Shown piece after piece: positions 15,682 through 23,680 of a stretch of DNA of 64,000 bases. The position numbers and the translations under genes are program-made. Origin of the DNA: Halomonas shengliensis (lineage in GTDB: Bacteria; Pseudomonadota; Gammaproteobacteria; Pseudomonadales; Halomonadaceae); assembly GCF_900104135.1 (NCBI RefSeq), contig NZ_FNIV01000001.1, positions 248,001-312,000 of the forward strand, given 5' to 3'. Each line of letters opens with the position of its first letter. Positions within the stretch are counted from its first letter, which is position 1. The notes under the pieces were generated by a model. The model was given only the letters and a program-made list of their open reading frames with translations. It searched no databases and was not told the origin of the DNA.

Positions 15682-18057
15682 ATGCCCCGAGAGACCAACC
15701 CGGCGGGTGCCCCGCGCCGCTTCTGGCTCAGCGGTCGCCGTGCCGCTGAGCAGGACCGTTTCTTCCGTGAGGCGCTGGAGGTGCAGGGCTGGGAGGAGGG
15801 CGACGAGACCCACTGGGACGCCGCCTGGGTCACCGGCATGCCGGCCCCGGAGCAGTTCCGCCGCGCCGCGCCGCGGCGCAAGCTCAACCACTTCCCGGGC
15901 AACGCCGCCCTGACCGTGAAGAGCCGCCTGCACGATAGCCTCGCCGCGCTGCGCGCTCGGCTGGTCGACGGCTACGGCGCGGCGCATCCGCTGACCGCCC
16001 GTCTCGACTTCTTCCCCCGCGCCTGGGCCATGCCCCATGACGTCCAGGCGCTGCAGCTTGCCGCCCTGGCGGCCCCTGCGACCCGCTGGATCGAGAAGCC
16101 CACCAACGCCTCCAAGGGCAAGGGGGTGCGGGTGCTGCGCGATGTGGCCGAGGCGACGACGGCGCGGGATCACCTGGTCCAGGCGTACCTGGACCGCCCG
16201 CATACCATCCGCGGCCACAAGTACGTGCTGCGCCTCTATGTGCTGATCAGTTCGCTCACCCCGCTGCGGCTCTACCTCTACCGCCAGGGGTTCGCCAAGC
16301 TGGCCTCGGAGCCCTGGGATCCCGAGGATGCCGACAACCCCTTCAGCCAGCTGACCAACCCCGACATCAACGCCCTCAACACCCGCGCCGAGGTGCCGGT
16401 GGAGTTCATCGACCTCGCGCGCTACCGCGCCTGGCTGCGTGATCAGGGCCATGACGATGCCGGGCTGTTCGCGCGCATCGAGGATCTGGTGGCCCTGACC
16501 GCCATCTCCGCGGTGGACGACCTGCGCCGCCGTGGCCAGGAGGTGGGTGCCGATCCCCGTGGCGGCTACGAACTGCTGGGGCTCGACTGCCTGGTCGACG
16601 CCGACCTCAAGCCGTGGATCCTGGAGTGCAACCTCAGTCCGTCGCTGGGCACCTGCGCCGCTCCCGAGGATGGCGGCCGGGTCGAGGCGCGCATCAAGGG
16701 CGAGCTGGTGCGTGACATGCTCGCGCTGGTGGATGTCGCCGGCGATCACCCGCCGGTCGAGGGCCGCGACGCCGCGACCCTGCTCGCCGAGGCCCGGGCC
16801 GAGGAGCGCCGGGCCGGCGGCTTTGAGCGGCTGCTGCCGGCGGATGATCCCGAGCGCTACCTGCCCGCCTTCTCGCTGCCGAGCCTGGCCGACCTCACCC
16901 TGGCCGAAGCGGTGGCGGGGCGCGCCCTGCCGCGTCCGCGGCTGGTGCGTCGCCGTGTGGCGGAGTTCCATGAGGAGGATCGCCTGGCCCTCTTTGCCGA
17001 GGCGAGCGGGCGTCTCTATCGCCCCAACGACGCCGCGGCGCTGATCTGGCTGCTGGCCACCGAGGGGCTGGACCCCGACGCCATCGCCGCGGCCCTCGCC
17101 GAGGCGAGCGAAGCGCCGGCGTCGCTGGAGGCGCTGCGCGACACCGTGTGGTCGACCCTGGGGGAGTGGTGTCGGGAGGGGCTGCTCTGCCAGGGCCAGC
17201 AGCAGACCCAGGCCCTGGCCCAGGAGGCCGAGGAGCAGGGAGGCGAGGCACCCGCCGAGGCGAGCCCCTCCCACTGGCGGCTGCGCTGCGATGACCTCGA
17301 CGCGGTAGTGATGCTGCCTGACGCCGCCGTCGAGCGGCGCCTGGCAGAGGCCTTCGGCGAGCGGCTCTCTCCCGCCTCGTCGGAGGCGTCGGCCGCTGTG
17401 ACAACGGTGCACCTGGCGGTGCTGGTGTCGCCGAGCGGCTATGCGCTGGCGCAGGACGCACGCCTGGTGGCGAGCCGGCTGACCCTGGCCGAGGTGGTGC
17501 CGGCGCTTGGCACGCGGCTTCTGCGCCGTGTCGCCCGCGCCGAGGCGCCGGTGCTGGACCTGGTCTGGTGGTCTCCGGCGCCCGGCCAGGCGACGCTGCT
17601 GGCCCTCGGTGAGACGGCCCAACGCCTGCCGACGGACCTGCCCGGCGAGGCCTGCCGCGGCGTGCGCCTGGTGGTCGAAGGCGGGCAACCGCGCCTGGAA
17701 CCGCTGGGCCTGCCCCTGGTGGGACACCCCGCCGCGGCCACATCCGCGCGGGGGGCGGCCGACGTGCCGCTGGTGGTGATCCAGGGCGATGGCGAGGGCG
17801 GGGAGGCCGGCCCGCCTCGCCCGCTCTCCCGGCTCGAGGCCCTGGCCGCGCTGCTGCCACTGACCCATGGCCCCGGCGAGACGACGCCGTCGGCCGCGGC
17901 GATGGCGGGTCTCGATGCCTGGCTGGAGGAGGTCGCGCGCCATGAGGTTGCCCCGACACTGAGTCCGGAGCGCCTGGCCGCCTGGCGGCTGGCTCGCGGC
18001 GGCACCACCCGCGAGGAAGCGAACGATGCAGCGGCCGATGCCTCGGTCGATGCCTGA
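15682..18057 (+). CDS. TTLL-like ATP-grasp ligase fused to a PqqD-like domain
   Basis: The 791-residue protein begins with a tubulin-tyrosine-ligase-like ATP-grasp domain (about residues 60-350). Visible motifs are WIEKPTNASKGKGV (136-149, ATP-binding Lys139), GHKYVLRLYVL (178-188), LTNPDIN (224-230) and LDCLVDADLKPWILECNLSPSL (within 301-322; Glu315 and Asn317 as metal ligands). Eukaryotic TTLLs attach Glu, Gly or Tyr to acidic protein tails. Residues about 425-505 look like a PqqD/RiPP-recognition domain (LYRPNDAAALIWLL...GLL). The last 260 residues are unassigned; no P-loop is visible. AGAAGGAG precedes ATG 15682, chosen over an in-frame ATG at 15619 that overlaps the promoter. It is the first gene of an operon whose second product has a Glu-rich tail. 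The TTLL call is firm; the substrate is inferred. Confidence 0.82.
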   Translation: MPRETNPAGAPRRFWLSGRRAAEQDRFFREALEVQGWEEGDETHWDAAWVTGMPAPEQFRRAAPRRKLNHFPGNAALTVKSRLHDSLAALRARLVDGYGAAHPLTARLDFFPRAWAMPHDVQALQLAALAAPATRWIEKPTNASKGKGVRVLRDVAEATTARDHLVQAYLDRPHTIRGHKYVLRLYVLISSLTPLRLYLYRQGFAKLASEPWDPEDADNPFSQLTNPDINALNTRAEVPVEFIDLARYRAWLRDQGHDDAGLFARIEDLVALTAISAVDDLRRRGQEVGADPRGGYELLGLDCLVDADLKPWILECNLSPSLGTCAAPEDGGRVEARIKGELVRDMLALVDVAGDHPPVEGRDAATLLAEARAEERRAGGFERLLPADDPERYLPAFSLPSLADLTLAEAVAGRALPRPRLVRRRVAEFHEEDRLALFAEASGRLYRPNDAAALIWLLATEGLDPDAIAAALAEASEAPASLEALRDTVWSTLGEWCREGLLCQGQQQTQALAQEAEEQGGEAPAEASPSHWRLRCDDLDAVVMLPDAAVERRLAEAFGERLSPASSEASAAVTTVHLAVLVSPSGYALAQDARLVASRLTLAEVVPALGTRLLRRVARAEAPVLDLVWWSPAPGQATLLALGETAQRLPTDLPGEACRGVRLVVEGGQPRLEPLGLPLVGHPAAATSARGAADVPLVVIQGDGEGGEAGPPRPLSRLEALAALLPLTHGPGETTPSAAAMAGLDAWLEEVARHEVAPTLSPERLAAWRLARGGTTREEANDAAADASVDA

Positions 18058-18155
18058 GCAGCGGGAGCCCGACTCCCCTGTCGAGGAGGCATGCCGCCTT
18101 CTCGCCCGAGGGCAGGGAGTGACCCTGCCCGCGACACCCTGACGGAGGTCATGTC

Positions 18156-18476
18156 ATGACGGAAGCAGACCATCAACGCAAGACCCTGATCGAGCGGCTC
18201 GGCCGTCGGCTGGGGCATGCCGCGCCCGCCCTGGCGCTGGTCGCCAGCGGTGCGGCGATGCAGGCGGTAGCCGATGCGCCTACCGAGCCCGCTTATACCA
18301 GCGGCCAGGAGGCCCCGCTGATGCTCGCCGAGGCCCATGCCGAGGGCGGCGCGGAAGGTGGCGCCGAGGCCGGTGGCCACGACGACGAGGAGGCCCAGGG
18401 CGAAGGCGAGGCCGAGGGCCAGGGTGAAGGTGAGGCCGAAGGGGAAGCCGAGGCCGAAGGCGAAGGCGCCTCCTGA
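18156..18476 (+). CDS. Small exported protein with tubulin-like Glu/Ala/Gly tail
   Basis: The 106-residue product has an Arg-rich N-terminus (RLGRRLG, 14-20), a hydrophobic stretch (APALALVASGAAMQAVA, 23-39), a short linker, and the junction LAEAHAEGG at 57-65. From there to the end it is made almost only of Glu, Gly and Ala with a few His, Asp and Gln, ending in EGEAEAEGEGAS. GGAGG lies 7 bases before the ATG. The leader and the LAxAHAEG junction recur in the cytochrome at 27967, so the tail is not random low complexity. It is probably exported or membrane-anchored and is the best candidate substrate of the TTLL-like enzyme encoded 98 bases upstream. It has no recognised family. Confidence 0.8.
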   Translation: MTEADHQRKTLIERLGRRLGHAAPALALVASGAAMQAVADAPTEPAYTSGQEAPLMLAEAHAEGGAEGGAEAGGHDDEEAQGEGEAEGQGEGEAEGEAEAEGEGAS

Positions 18477-18558
18477 CGCCGCCCCTCTCGAGACCACCCA
18501 GGCGCCGTGCCGGTCCACGGGGCCGGCGCGGCGTCACCATCACCGGAGGTGTATGTCC

Positions 18559-19140
18559 ATGAGCCACACCCACGCGCCACCCTGCCTCGACCCCCTGGTC
18601 GAGGAGGGTCTCTGGAGCCTCCAGCAGCTGGAAGCCTTCCTGGCCTGCCTCTCTCCGGCGCAGTATCGACACCCCTTCGACGCCGAAGGGAAACAGACCC
18701 TGGGGCGCCACCTGCGCCATATCCTCGACCACTACCAGGCCCTGCTGGAGGGCATCGGCGCCGGGCGCATCGACTACGAGAGCCGGGCGCGCGACCCTCG
18801 CCTGGAGCGCGACCCGCAACGGGCACTGGAGCGCCTCGCCGAGATCCGGCGCGGCCTGGCGCGCCTCACCGAGCCCTCCTCCACGGCGCTGTCGCTGACC
18901 TATCCGGTCGCGGAGGGGAGCGTCAGCCAGTCGCTTGCCACCAGCCTGGCCAGGGAGCTGGCCTTCCTGACCAGCCACACGGTGCACCACATGGCGCTGC
19001 TGGGGCTGCTCGCCGAGCGGCTCGGGGTGGTGCTGCCGGAAGATTTCGGCGTCCACCCCTCGACCCTGCGCCACTGGCAGCGCCAGCAGGGCAAGGCCAC
19101 CTCCCCGCAGAGTCTCGATCCAAGGAGGCAAACGGCATGA
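18559..19140 (+). CDS. DinB/YfiT-like four-helix protein
   Basis: The 193-residue protein has the DinB-like arrangement of metal-binding histidines: HLRHILDHYQALLEG near residue 50 and SHTVHHMALLGLL near residue 140. Such proteins bind a divalent metal; some are thiol-dependent transferases using mycothiol or bacillithiol, but most have no known reaction. GGAGG lies 9 bases before the ATG at 18559; an ATG at 18553 is too close. Its end overlaps the next start by four bases (ATGA), so the two are translationally coupled, and it belongs to the TTLL operon. Confidence 0.78.
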   Translation: MSHTHAPPCLDPLVEEGLWSLQQLEAFLACLSPAQYRHPFDAEGKQTLGRHLRHILDHYQALLEGIGAGRIDYESRARDPRLERDPQRALERLAEIRRGLARLTEPSSTALSLTYPVAEGSVSQSLATSLARELAFLTSHTVHHMALLGLLAERLGVVLPEDFGVHPSTLRHWQRQQGKATSPQSLDPRRQTA

Positions 19141-19631
19141 AGACACGATTTCCCCGCGTGGCGGCCATCGGCATGACCGCGGCACTGCTCGCCACCCCGC
19201 TGGCCGCCGAGACGTCGTGGCCGCAGCAGGGCTGGGAGGTCCACCCGACCGCGATGTCCTATACGACGCTGCTCGACGAGCTCAAGGCCGCCGTCCGGGC
19301 GGAGGGGATGTTCGTCGTCACCGAGGCCGGCCCCACCGAGGCCGCCGCGAATCGGGGTGTCACCATCCCCGGCAACCGGGTCGTCGGCGTGTTTCGCAAC
19401 GACTACGCGGTGGAGATCCTGCGCCTGAGCGTGCCGGCGATGATCGAGGCGCCGATGCGCTTCTATGTCACCGAGGAGGCGGATGGGAGTGCCACCCTGT
19501 CCTGGAAGGCCCCCAGCCATGTGCTCGCCCCCTATGTCGAGGAAGGCGGTGAGGGACTGGTGGAGATCGGCGAGGAGCTCGACGCCATCTTCTCGACCAT
19601 CGCCTCGCGGGTGACCGAGGAGAGTCGCTGA
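19137..19631 (+). CDS. Secreted DUF302 protein
   Basis: The 164-residue protein has a signal peptide (MKTRFPRVAAIGMTAALLATPLAA, cleavage before ETSW) and a DUF302 domain (about 40-160) with the typical sequence around MFVVTEAGPTEAA and VGVFRNDYAVEIL. DUF302 proteins have no established reaction. AAGGAGG lies 6 bases before the ATG, which overlaps the stop of the DinB-like gene. It is the last gene of the four-gene TTLL operon and would act in the periplasm, where the acidic-tail proteins are expected to end up. Confidence 0.85.
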   Translation: MKTRFPRVAAIGMTAALLATPLAAETSWPQQGWEVHPTAMSYTTLLDELKAAVRAEGMFVVTEAGPTEAAANRGVTIPGNRVVGVFRNDYAVEILRLSVPAMIEAPMRFYVTEEADGSATLSWKAPSHVLAPYVEEGGEGLVEIGEELDAIFSTIASRVTEESR

Positions 19632-19652
19632 CTGGGAGAACGGGCGATGGCG

Positions 19653-20309
19653 TCACGGACAATCCGGCGGCTGGGGGCTGGACGAAAAGCCCAGTCGCGA
19701 AAACCAGGCGCTAGCGTCGACGCCGGCATTGTCGCCATCGCTCATCAGCGCGACGCCATCGACCCGGCCGGCCCTCTCCCCGAAGAGCCGTTCGAAATCC
19801 TCCGCAACGTGACGGACTTCCGCTACCCACTCACCGACGCGTGATTCACCACTCTGCAGCGCCAGAAGACGGGCGCGCGAGGTGAAGGCGTTGGGCCAGT
19901 TCGCCCCCTTGGGCTGGCTCGACGCCCAGACATAGTTCACCGACTGAACCTGCCAGGGAAGGAGGCCCGTCTTGCGTGCCACGTAGACACGGGCCGGGTA
20001 ATCGTCCCCGTTCCGTGTCGTTTCATCCAGCCCCTGGTGGATGCCGGAGACCTGCCAGCACCAGCGGAGGTATGGGGTACGGTCGAGGTCAACTTCCCTC
20101 TCCAGATACTTCGCCGAGGCCTGTGTCTTCGACCTGGCCTGCAGCACGCGTGTGCCCCCCTTTTCGACGACTCGGTACTCCGTTTCCCCTGCGAAGGAGC
20201 GTGTTGGCCAACCCATGATCTCGGAGGGGGAGAACTCCAGGTTGGAGGCGTCGGCGGTGACATGCAGGGATAGTATCCCTATGGCTGTGATCAGCAGGTT
20301 ACGTTTCAT
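19653..20309 (-). CDS. Secreted DUF3047 protein
   Basis: The 218-residue protein has a signal peptide (MKRNLLITAIGILSLHVTADA) and a DUF3047 domain recognisable from YLRWCWQVSG, PARVYVA and VALMSDGDNAG. The family is periplasmic with unknown function. It is convergent with the TTLL operon (21 bases between stops). The region upstream is AT-richer than the rest of the window. A link to the TTLL system is suggested only by position. Confidence 0.8.
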   Translation of the reverse strand: MKRNLLITAIGILSLHVTADASNLEFSPSEIMGWPTRSFAGETEYRVVEKGGTRVLQARSKTQASAKYLEREVDLDRTPYLRWCWQVSGIHQGLDETTRNGDDYPARVYVARKTGLLPWQVQSVNYVWASSQPKGANWPNAFTSRARLLALQSGESRVGEWVAEVRHVAEDFERLFGERAGRVDGVALMSDGDNAGVDASAWFSRLGFSSSPQPPDCP

Positions 20310-20412
20310 TTGGACCTCTCTTCTGTCGATTGCCGTCCCCGTGGTGATGCTTTCGTGCAGGTTGATGGAAGCGCTTCATGTAATGGAAAAGGCGCTGATG
20401 ACACTAAAAGTC

Positions 20413-20433
20413 AAGACCTGAAAGTCAGGTCTT
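20413..20433. other. Inverted repeat between divergent genes
   Basis: AAGACCTGA and TCAGGTCTT form a perfect 9-bp inverted repeat with an AAG spacer, ending 27 bases before the start of the small secreted protein gene at 20461. It could be an operator or a 5' leader stem. The rest of the 151-base gap shows nothing recognisable. Confidence 0.5.
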
Positions 20434-20460
20434 TCAACCATCAACAGATGAGGTGACGTC

Positions 20461-20706
20461 ATGAATAAGGTTATAGTCTCAATGGTTGCTACTGCGCTAC
20501 TGGCGGGGCCCGTTGCCGTGATGGCGATGGACTCGGAGTTTCTGGAGAAGAAGCGTGAGCAACTGCAGGAGCAGCAGGAGAAGAGTCACGACCAAGATCA
20601 AGGTAAGTCTTCATCTAGTGAAAGGAACCCAGATAGGACTGTTGCCAGCATGGCGGGGGAGGGTGAACTCCTTACCCAGAAGGCTCTTCGCTATTGGTGG
20701 ATGTGA
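20461..20706 (+). CDS. Small secreted hydrophilic protein, unknown function
   Basis: The 81-residue product has a clear signal peptide (MNKVIVSMVATALLAGPVAVMA) and a Gln/Glu/Lys/Ser-rich mature part beginning EFLEKKREQLQEQQEKSHDQDQ. It contains no Cys. GATGAGGTGACGTC before the ATG gives a GAGG ribosome site 8 bases upstream. Codon use is less GC-biased than in the neighbours. It faces the anti-sigma gene and ends at a strong hairpin terminator. Similar short signal-peptide proteins often accompany ECF sigma loci, but no family was recognised. Confidence 0.65.
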   Translation: MNKVIVSMVATALLAGPVAVMAMDSEFLEKKREQLQEQQEKSHDQDQGKSSSSERNPDRTVASMAGEGELLTQKALRYWWM

Positions 20707-20741
20707 GCACCTTTCCCGGTCGATAGCCAAGGACAAGGGGA

Positions 20742-20772
20742 ATGGCCGACTCCTGATGCGGGAGTCGGCCAT
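20742..20772. terminator. Hairpin terminator between convergent genes
   Basis: ATGGCCGACTCC and GGAGTCGGCCAT form a perfect 12-bp stem around a 7-base loop, between the ends of the small secreted protein gene and the anti-sigma gene. There is no long T-tract in either direction. Confidence 0.6.
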
Positions 20773-20824
20773 GTCCTGCTGGAGGATGGGGATCAGGGGG
20801 TGGGAATGCATGAAGTCGGGGGCC

Positions 20825-21016
20825 CTACTGGTCTGATTTTTCCATGTCGGAGCGGACCTTCTCTCCCGCCCTGTGCAGCAGGGTGAATTGTTTGTCACAC
20901 TCCCTGCAGGCGCCACACATCGCAAGATGAAACCTGAGTGATAGTTTCTCGCGTGGTGTCAAAGGTTGCTCCAGCCTGAGTGACATCAAACGTGTTGCCT
21001 CTTTGCACATCATCAT
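20825..21016 (-). CDS. Zinc-finger anti-sigma factor
   Basis: The 63-residue protein has the ZAS signature His30-x3-Cys34-x2-Cys37 (FHLAMCGACREC) plus an upstream Cys4, as in zf-HC2 anti-sigma factors of the RsrA/ChrR type. It has no membrane segment, so it is a soluble cytoplasmic regulator and possibly redox-sensitive through its zinc thiols. AAAGGAG lies 7 bases before the first of three consecutive ATGs. Its start overlaps the sigma factor stop by four bases (ATGA), the standard coupling of an ECF sigma factor with its anti-sigma factor. Confidence 0.82.
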   Translation of the reverse strand: MMMCKEATRLMSLRLEQPLTPREKLSLRFHLAMCGACRECDKQFTLLHRAGEKVRSDMEKSDQ

Positions 21017-21615
21017 CGTGAGTCTCCTTTGAGCCAGCCTTCCTCGATACACTGACGAAGGCGTAAGCGGGCGCGATGAAGTATCACCCAGCAGTTGTTT
21101 TCCTTTATCTCTAGAATTTCGCAAATTTCGTCGGTACTGAGGTCCATCAGTTCGCGCATGGAGAAGACTCTGGCGATCTTGTCAGGAAGAGCGACCATGC
21201 AGGCGTCAAACACCTTCCAGAAATGCTGGTTATCGAGCAGGGTATCGGGGTTCCCCCACCTGTCAGGTCGTGAAGCGTCATTCCACCGGCCATTCAGCTG
21301 AAACTGTCGATCCACAGCATCATCGTCACTTTCATCCTCGAGAGGCTGCAAGCGACCCTGTCGTTTCTGATGACGCATGATGTCGAGGATCTTGTACTTG
21401 AGGATGCCGAAGACCCAGGTCTCGTAACCCGATCGTCCGGCGAAGGTGGCGTCCTTCTCGATGGCGGCCATCAACGCCTCCTGCACGGCATCTTCGGCCA
21501 TGGCATTGTCGCGAAGGTGCATCCTGGCAAAGGAAAGCAGCCGGGGCCGCAGCGTCGAAAGGCGCTGCATGCGAGTGGTCCCGGGCGCCACGTCCCGGGA
21601 AGTGTCGTCGGTCAT
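21013..21615 (-). CDS. ECF sigma factor
   Basis: The 200-residue protein has sigma region 2 (RLLSFARMHLRDNAMAEDAVQEALMAAI and WVFGILKYKILDIMR, about residues 25-82) and region 4 (LPDKIARVFSMRELMDLSTDEICEIL...VILHRARLRLRQCIEEGW, about 140-195), with an unusually long acidic linker between them (DESDDDAVDRQF). It lacks regions 1 and 3, as expected for an ECF factor. A GTAAGG-N15-CGACCA promoter lies 49 bases upstream of its start, which indicates autoregulation and gives the motif found before three other transcription units here. The coupled downstream gene encodes its anti-sigma factor. Confidence 0.9.
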   Translation of the reverse strand: MTDDTSRDVAPGTTRMQRLSTLRPRLLSFARMHLRDNAMAEDAVQEALMAAIEKDATFAGRSGYETWVFGILKYKILDIMRHQKRQGRLQPLEDESDDDAVDRQFQLNGRWNDASRPDRWGNPDTLLDNQHFWKVFDACMVALPDKIARVFSMRELMDLSTDEICEILEIKENNCWVILHRARLRLRQCIEEGWLKGDSR

Positions 21616-21663
21616 CGGCGTCGGTCTCCGCTTCGGGTGACGGTTCGGGATCGAGCCCTGCCT

Positions 21664-21690
21664 TGGTCGTCGTGATGCGCCTGGCCTTAC
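21664..21690 (-). promoter_or_regulatory. ECF-type autoregulatory promoter of the sigma gene
   Basis: On the minus strand GTAAGG (21690-21685), 15 bases, then CGACCA (21669-21664). It overlaps the last bases of the upstream glycosyltransferase gene, so the sigma gene can be transcribed both from this site and by read-through. Confidence 0.75.
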
Positions 21691-22316
21691 AAGTGTGGTA
21701 TCCCGGTCTTGCTTCGCCGCCAGCGCTCGAGGTCCTCGGGGCGGTCGAGGTCCCAGGCGGTGGCGGGGCAGGCGAGCCGCCAGCCCAGGGCCGCGAGGCG
21801 TTCACGGGTATCGGCCATGACCGTCTCGCCGCCCCAGGCGATCTCCGTGAACAGGCTGGGGTGGGCCTGGTGCAGGCCGAGCAGGGCGTAGCCGCCATCC
21901 TCGGCGGGCAGGCAGACGGCGTCGTGGGTCGCCAGCGCCTCGCCGCAGCGCTTGAGCAGCGCCGGGGTCAGCACGGGACAGTCGCTGCCGATCACCATCG
22001 CCGGCCCCGGCGTCAGCGCCTGGCGCATGCGCTCGCCGAGGTCACCCTCGGGCTGGTCGCGGCGGGCGATGGTGTGGCGCGCGGCCAGCTCGACGAACAG
22101 CGGGTGGTCGTGCGCCAGCGCCGTCCACAGCGTGATCCGCGCCGCCGGCAGGGCGGCGGCCGCCACCGCCAGGGTGTGGCGCAGCAGCGCCGCGTGGACC
22201 CGGGCGGCCTCCTCGGCGCCGCAGGCGGGGATCAGCCGCGTCTTGACCCGCCCGGGCAGTGGCGCCTTGGCGAGGATGGCCAGCCGTACCGCGGGATGAC
22301 TCGCCTCAGCGCACAT
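21687..22316 (-). CDS. TIGR04282/DUF2064-type glycosyltransferase-like protein
   Basis: The 209-residue protein has a GT-A nucleotide-binding N-terminus (LAILAKAPLPGRVKTRL) and the conserved IGSDCPVLTP and AEDGGYALLGL segments. The family is known as rSAM/selenodomain-associated transferase 1 and usually pairs with transferase 2, as it does here. The donor and acceptor are unknown. Its start overlaps the end of the preceding gene by 11 bases. It is the last gene of a six-gene operon starting at the phosphotransferase. Confidence 0.85.
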   Translation of the reverse strand: MCAEASHPAVRLAILAKAPLPGRVKTRLIPACGAEEAARVHAALLRHTLAVAAAALPAARITLWTALAHDHPLFVELAARHTIARRDQPEGDLGERMRQALTPGPAMVIGSDCPVLTPALLKRCGEALATHDAVCLPAEDGGYALLGLHQAHPSLFTEIAWGGETVMADTRERLAALGWRLACPATAWDLDRPEDLERWRRSKTGIPHL

Positions 22317-23007
22317 GGCGGTACTCCCGCGCCAGCGCCTCCGGGGCCACGCCGCGCCAGTAGCGAAGGCGCAGCCGCCACATCCGCCACACGGTGCGCC
22401 AGGGGCCTTCGCTGTCCCAGCGCCGCCCGCTGCTCGTCACCCGCTGGCGCAGGCAGGCGGGCGGCGAGCGACGCTTCAGGCGACGCGACACCTCGATGTC
22501 CTCCATCAGCGGCTGGTCGGGGAAGCCGCCCACCGCGGCGAAGGCCTCGCGGGTCATGAACAGCGCCTGGTCGCCGGTGGCGATGCCGGTCAGCCGCGAG
22601 CGCAGGTTCATGGCCCGGGAGATCACCGGCAGCAACCGGCTGTGTCCTGCCAGGCGGATATCGAAGCGTCCCCAGCAACGCCCGCTCGCCAGGGCGCGGG
22701 CGACATGCGCCTCGGCGCCCTCGGGCAGCCGGGTGTCGGCGTGCAGGAAGAGCAGGGTATCGCCGCGGGCCGCGGCGGCGCCGAAGTTCATCTGCCGGGC
22801 GCGCCCGGCGGGGGAATGCAGCACCCGGGAGCAGAGCGGCGCGGCCAGTGCCGCGCTGTCGTCGCGGCTGCCGCCGTCCACCACGATCACCTCGACGCCG
22901 CGCCGGCGCAGCGGCGCCAGGGCGGTGAGGGTCGCCTCCAGGGTGGCGGCCTCGTCCAGCACCGGCAGGATCAGGCTGAGCGTCGTGTTGGCTGTCGTGG
23001 CGGGCAT
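22306..23007 (-). CDS. TIGR04283-type family 2 glycosyltransferase
   Basis: The 233-residue GT2 enzyme has LSLILPVLDEAATLEATL at the N-terminus, VIVVDGGSRDDS (donor-binding DxD-like region) and FLHADTRLPE in the middle. It is the partner family (rSAM/selenodomain-associated transferase 2) of the downstream TIGR04282-type protein. The start at 23007 (MPATTANTTLS) was chosen because AGGAG lies 5 bases upstream; the frame is open to 23100 but this overlaps the ABC ATPase gene. Its substrate is unknown. Confidence 0.85.
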   Translation of the reverse strand: MPATTANTTLSLILPVLDEAATLEATLTALAPLRRRGVEVIVVDGGSRDDSAALAAPLCSRVLHSPAGRARQMNFGAAAARGDTLLFLHADTRLPEGAEAHVARALASGRCWGRFDIRLAGHSRLLPVISRAMNLRSRLTGIATGDQALFMTREAFAAVGGFPDQPLMEDIEVSRRLKRRSPPACLRQRVTSSGRRWDSEGPWRTVWRMWRLRLRYWRGVAPEALAREYRHVR

Positions 23008-23047
23008 GCAGTCTCCTGGCACCGGTTGGCTTTCGTGTCGAGGCGCG

Positions 23048-23680
23048 TCACTCGAGGATGATGACGGGACCGCCGGCGGCCTCGGCGTCCTCGTGGTCAT
23101 GGGTCACCAGCAGGCAGGGCAGGCCCGCCTCGGCGAGGCGCGCGAACACCAGCCGGCGGGTCTCCCCGCGCAGGGCGCGGTCGAGGCGCGAGAAGGGCTC
23201 GTCGAGCAGCGCCGCCGCCGGTCGCGAGAGCAGCAGGCGCAGCAGCGCCACCCGGGCCTGCTGGCCACCGGAGAGGGTGGCGGGGTCGCGCTCGCCGAAG
23301 CCGGCGAGCCCCACCTCGGCCAGGGCCTGGTCGATGCGGGCGCGCTTGTCGGCCTCACGACGCGGCATGCCGAAGCGCAGGTTGCCCGCCACCGAGAGGT
23401 GCGGGAAGAGCAGCGGGTCCTGGAACAGCAGCCCGACCCTGCGCGCCTCGGCGGGCAGGGTGGTGAGTTCGCGGCCTGCCAGGCTGACCCGCCCGCCGGC
23501 CGCGAAGGCGGGATCGAGGAAGCCGGCGATGAAGGCCAGCAGGGTCGACTTGCCCACCCCCGAGGGGCCCATCAGCGTCAGCACCTCGCCGGGGCCGATC
23601 TCGGCGTCCACCTCCACCAGCAGCCGGCCGGCCAGGGCGATGCGCACCTGTTCCAGGCGCAGGACGGTTGGCGTGTTCAT
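23048..23680 (-). CDS. ynjD: ABC transporter ATPase, YnjD-like
   Basis: The 210-residue ATPase has Walker A GPSGVGKST, the Q-loop in LLFQDPLLFPHL, signature LSGGQQARVALLR, Walker B AALLDEPFSRLD and the switch His in LLVTHDHEDA. It energises the YnjC permease, whose stop overlaps its start by four bases. Size and order match E. coli ynjBCD, a transporter whose substrate is unproven. Confidence 0.85.
   Translation of the reverse strand: MNTPTVLRLEQVRIALAGRLLVEVDAEIGPGEVLTLMGPSGVGKSTLLAFIAGFLDPAFAAGGRVSLAGRELTTLPAEARRVGLLFQDPLLFPHLSVAGNLRFGMPRREADKRARIDQALAEVGLAGFGERDPATLSGGQQARVALLRLLLSRPAAALLDEPFSRLDRALRGETRRLVFARLAEAGLPCLLVTHDHEDAEAAGGPVIILE

Noticed and set aside
16212..18057. Kinase (HPr kinase-like) identity for the C-terminal 260 residues of the TTLL protein
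   Set aside because: PqqD domains are often paired with HPr-kinase-like proteins, but no P-loop or other kinase motif is visible there, so it is left unassigned.
18340..18476. Acidic tail of the 106-residue protein as meaningless low complexity or a frameshifted gene end
   Set aside because: The frame has a good ribosome site and leader, and the same leader, junction and repeat occur in an independent gene at 27967.
20603..20608. GTAAG inside the small secreted protein gene as a fifth ECF promoter
   Set aside because: It reads GTAAGT, lies within a coding region and lacks CGAC at the required 15-base distance.
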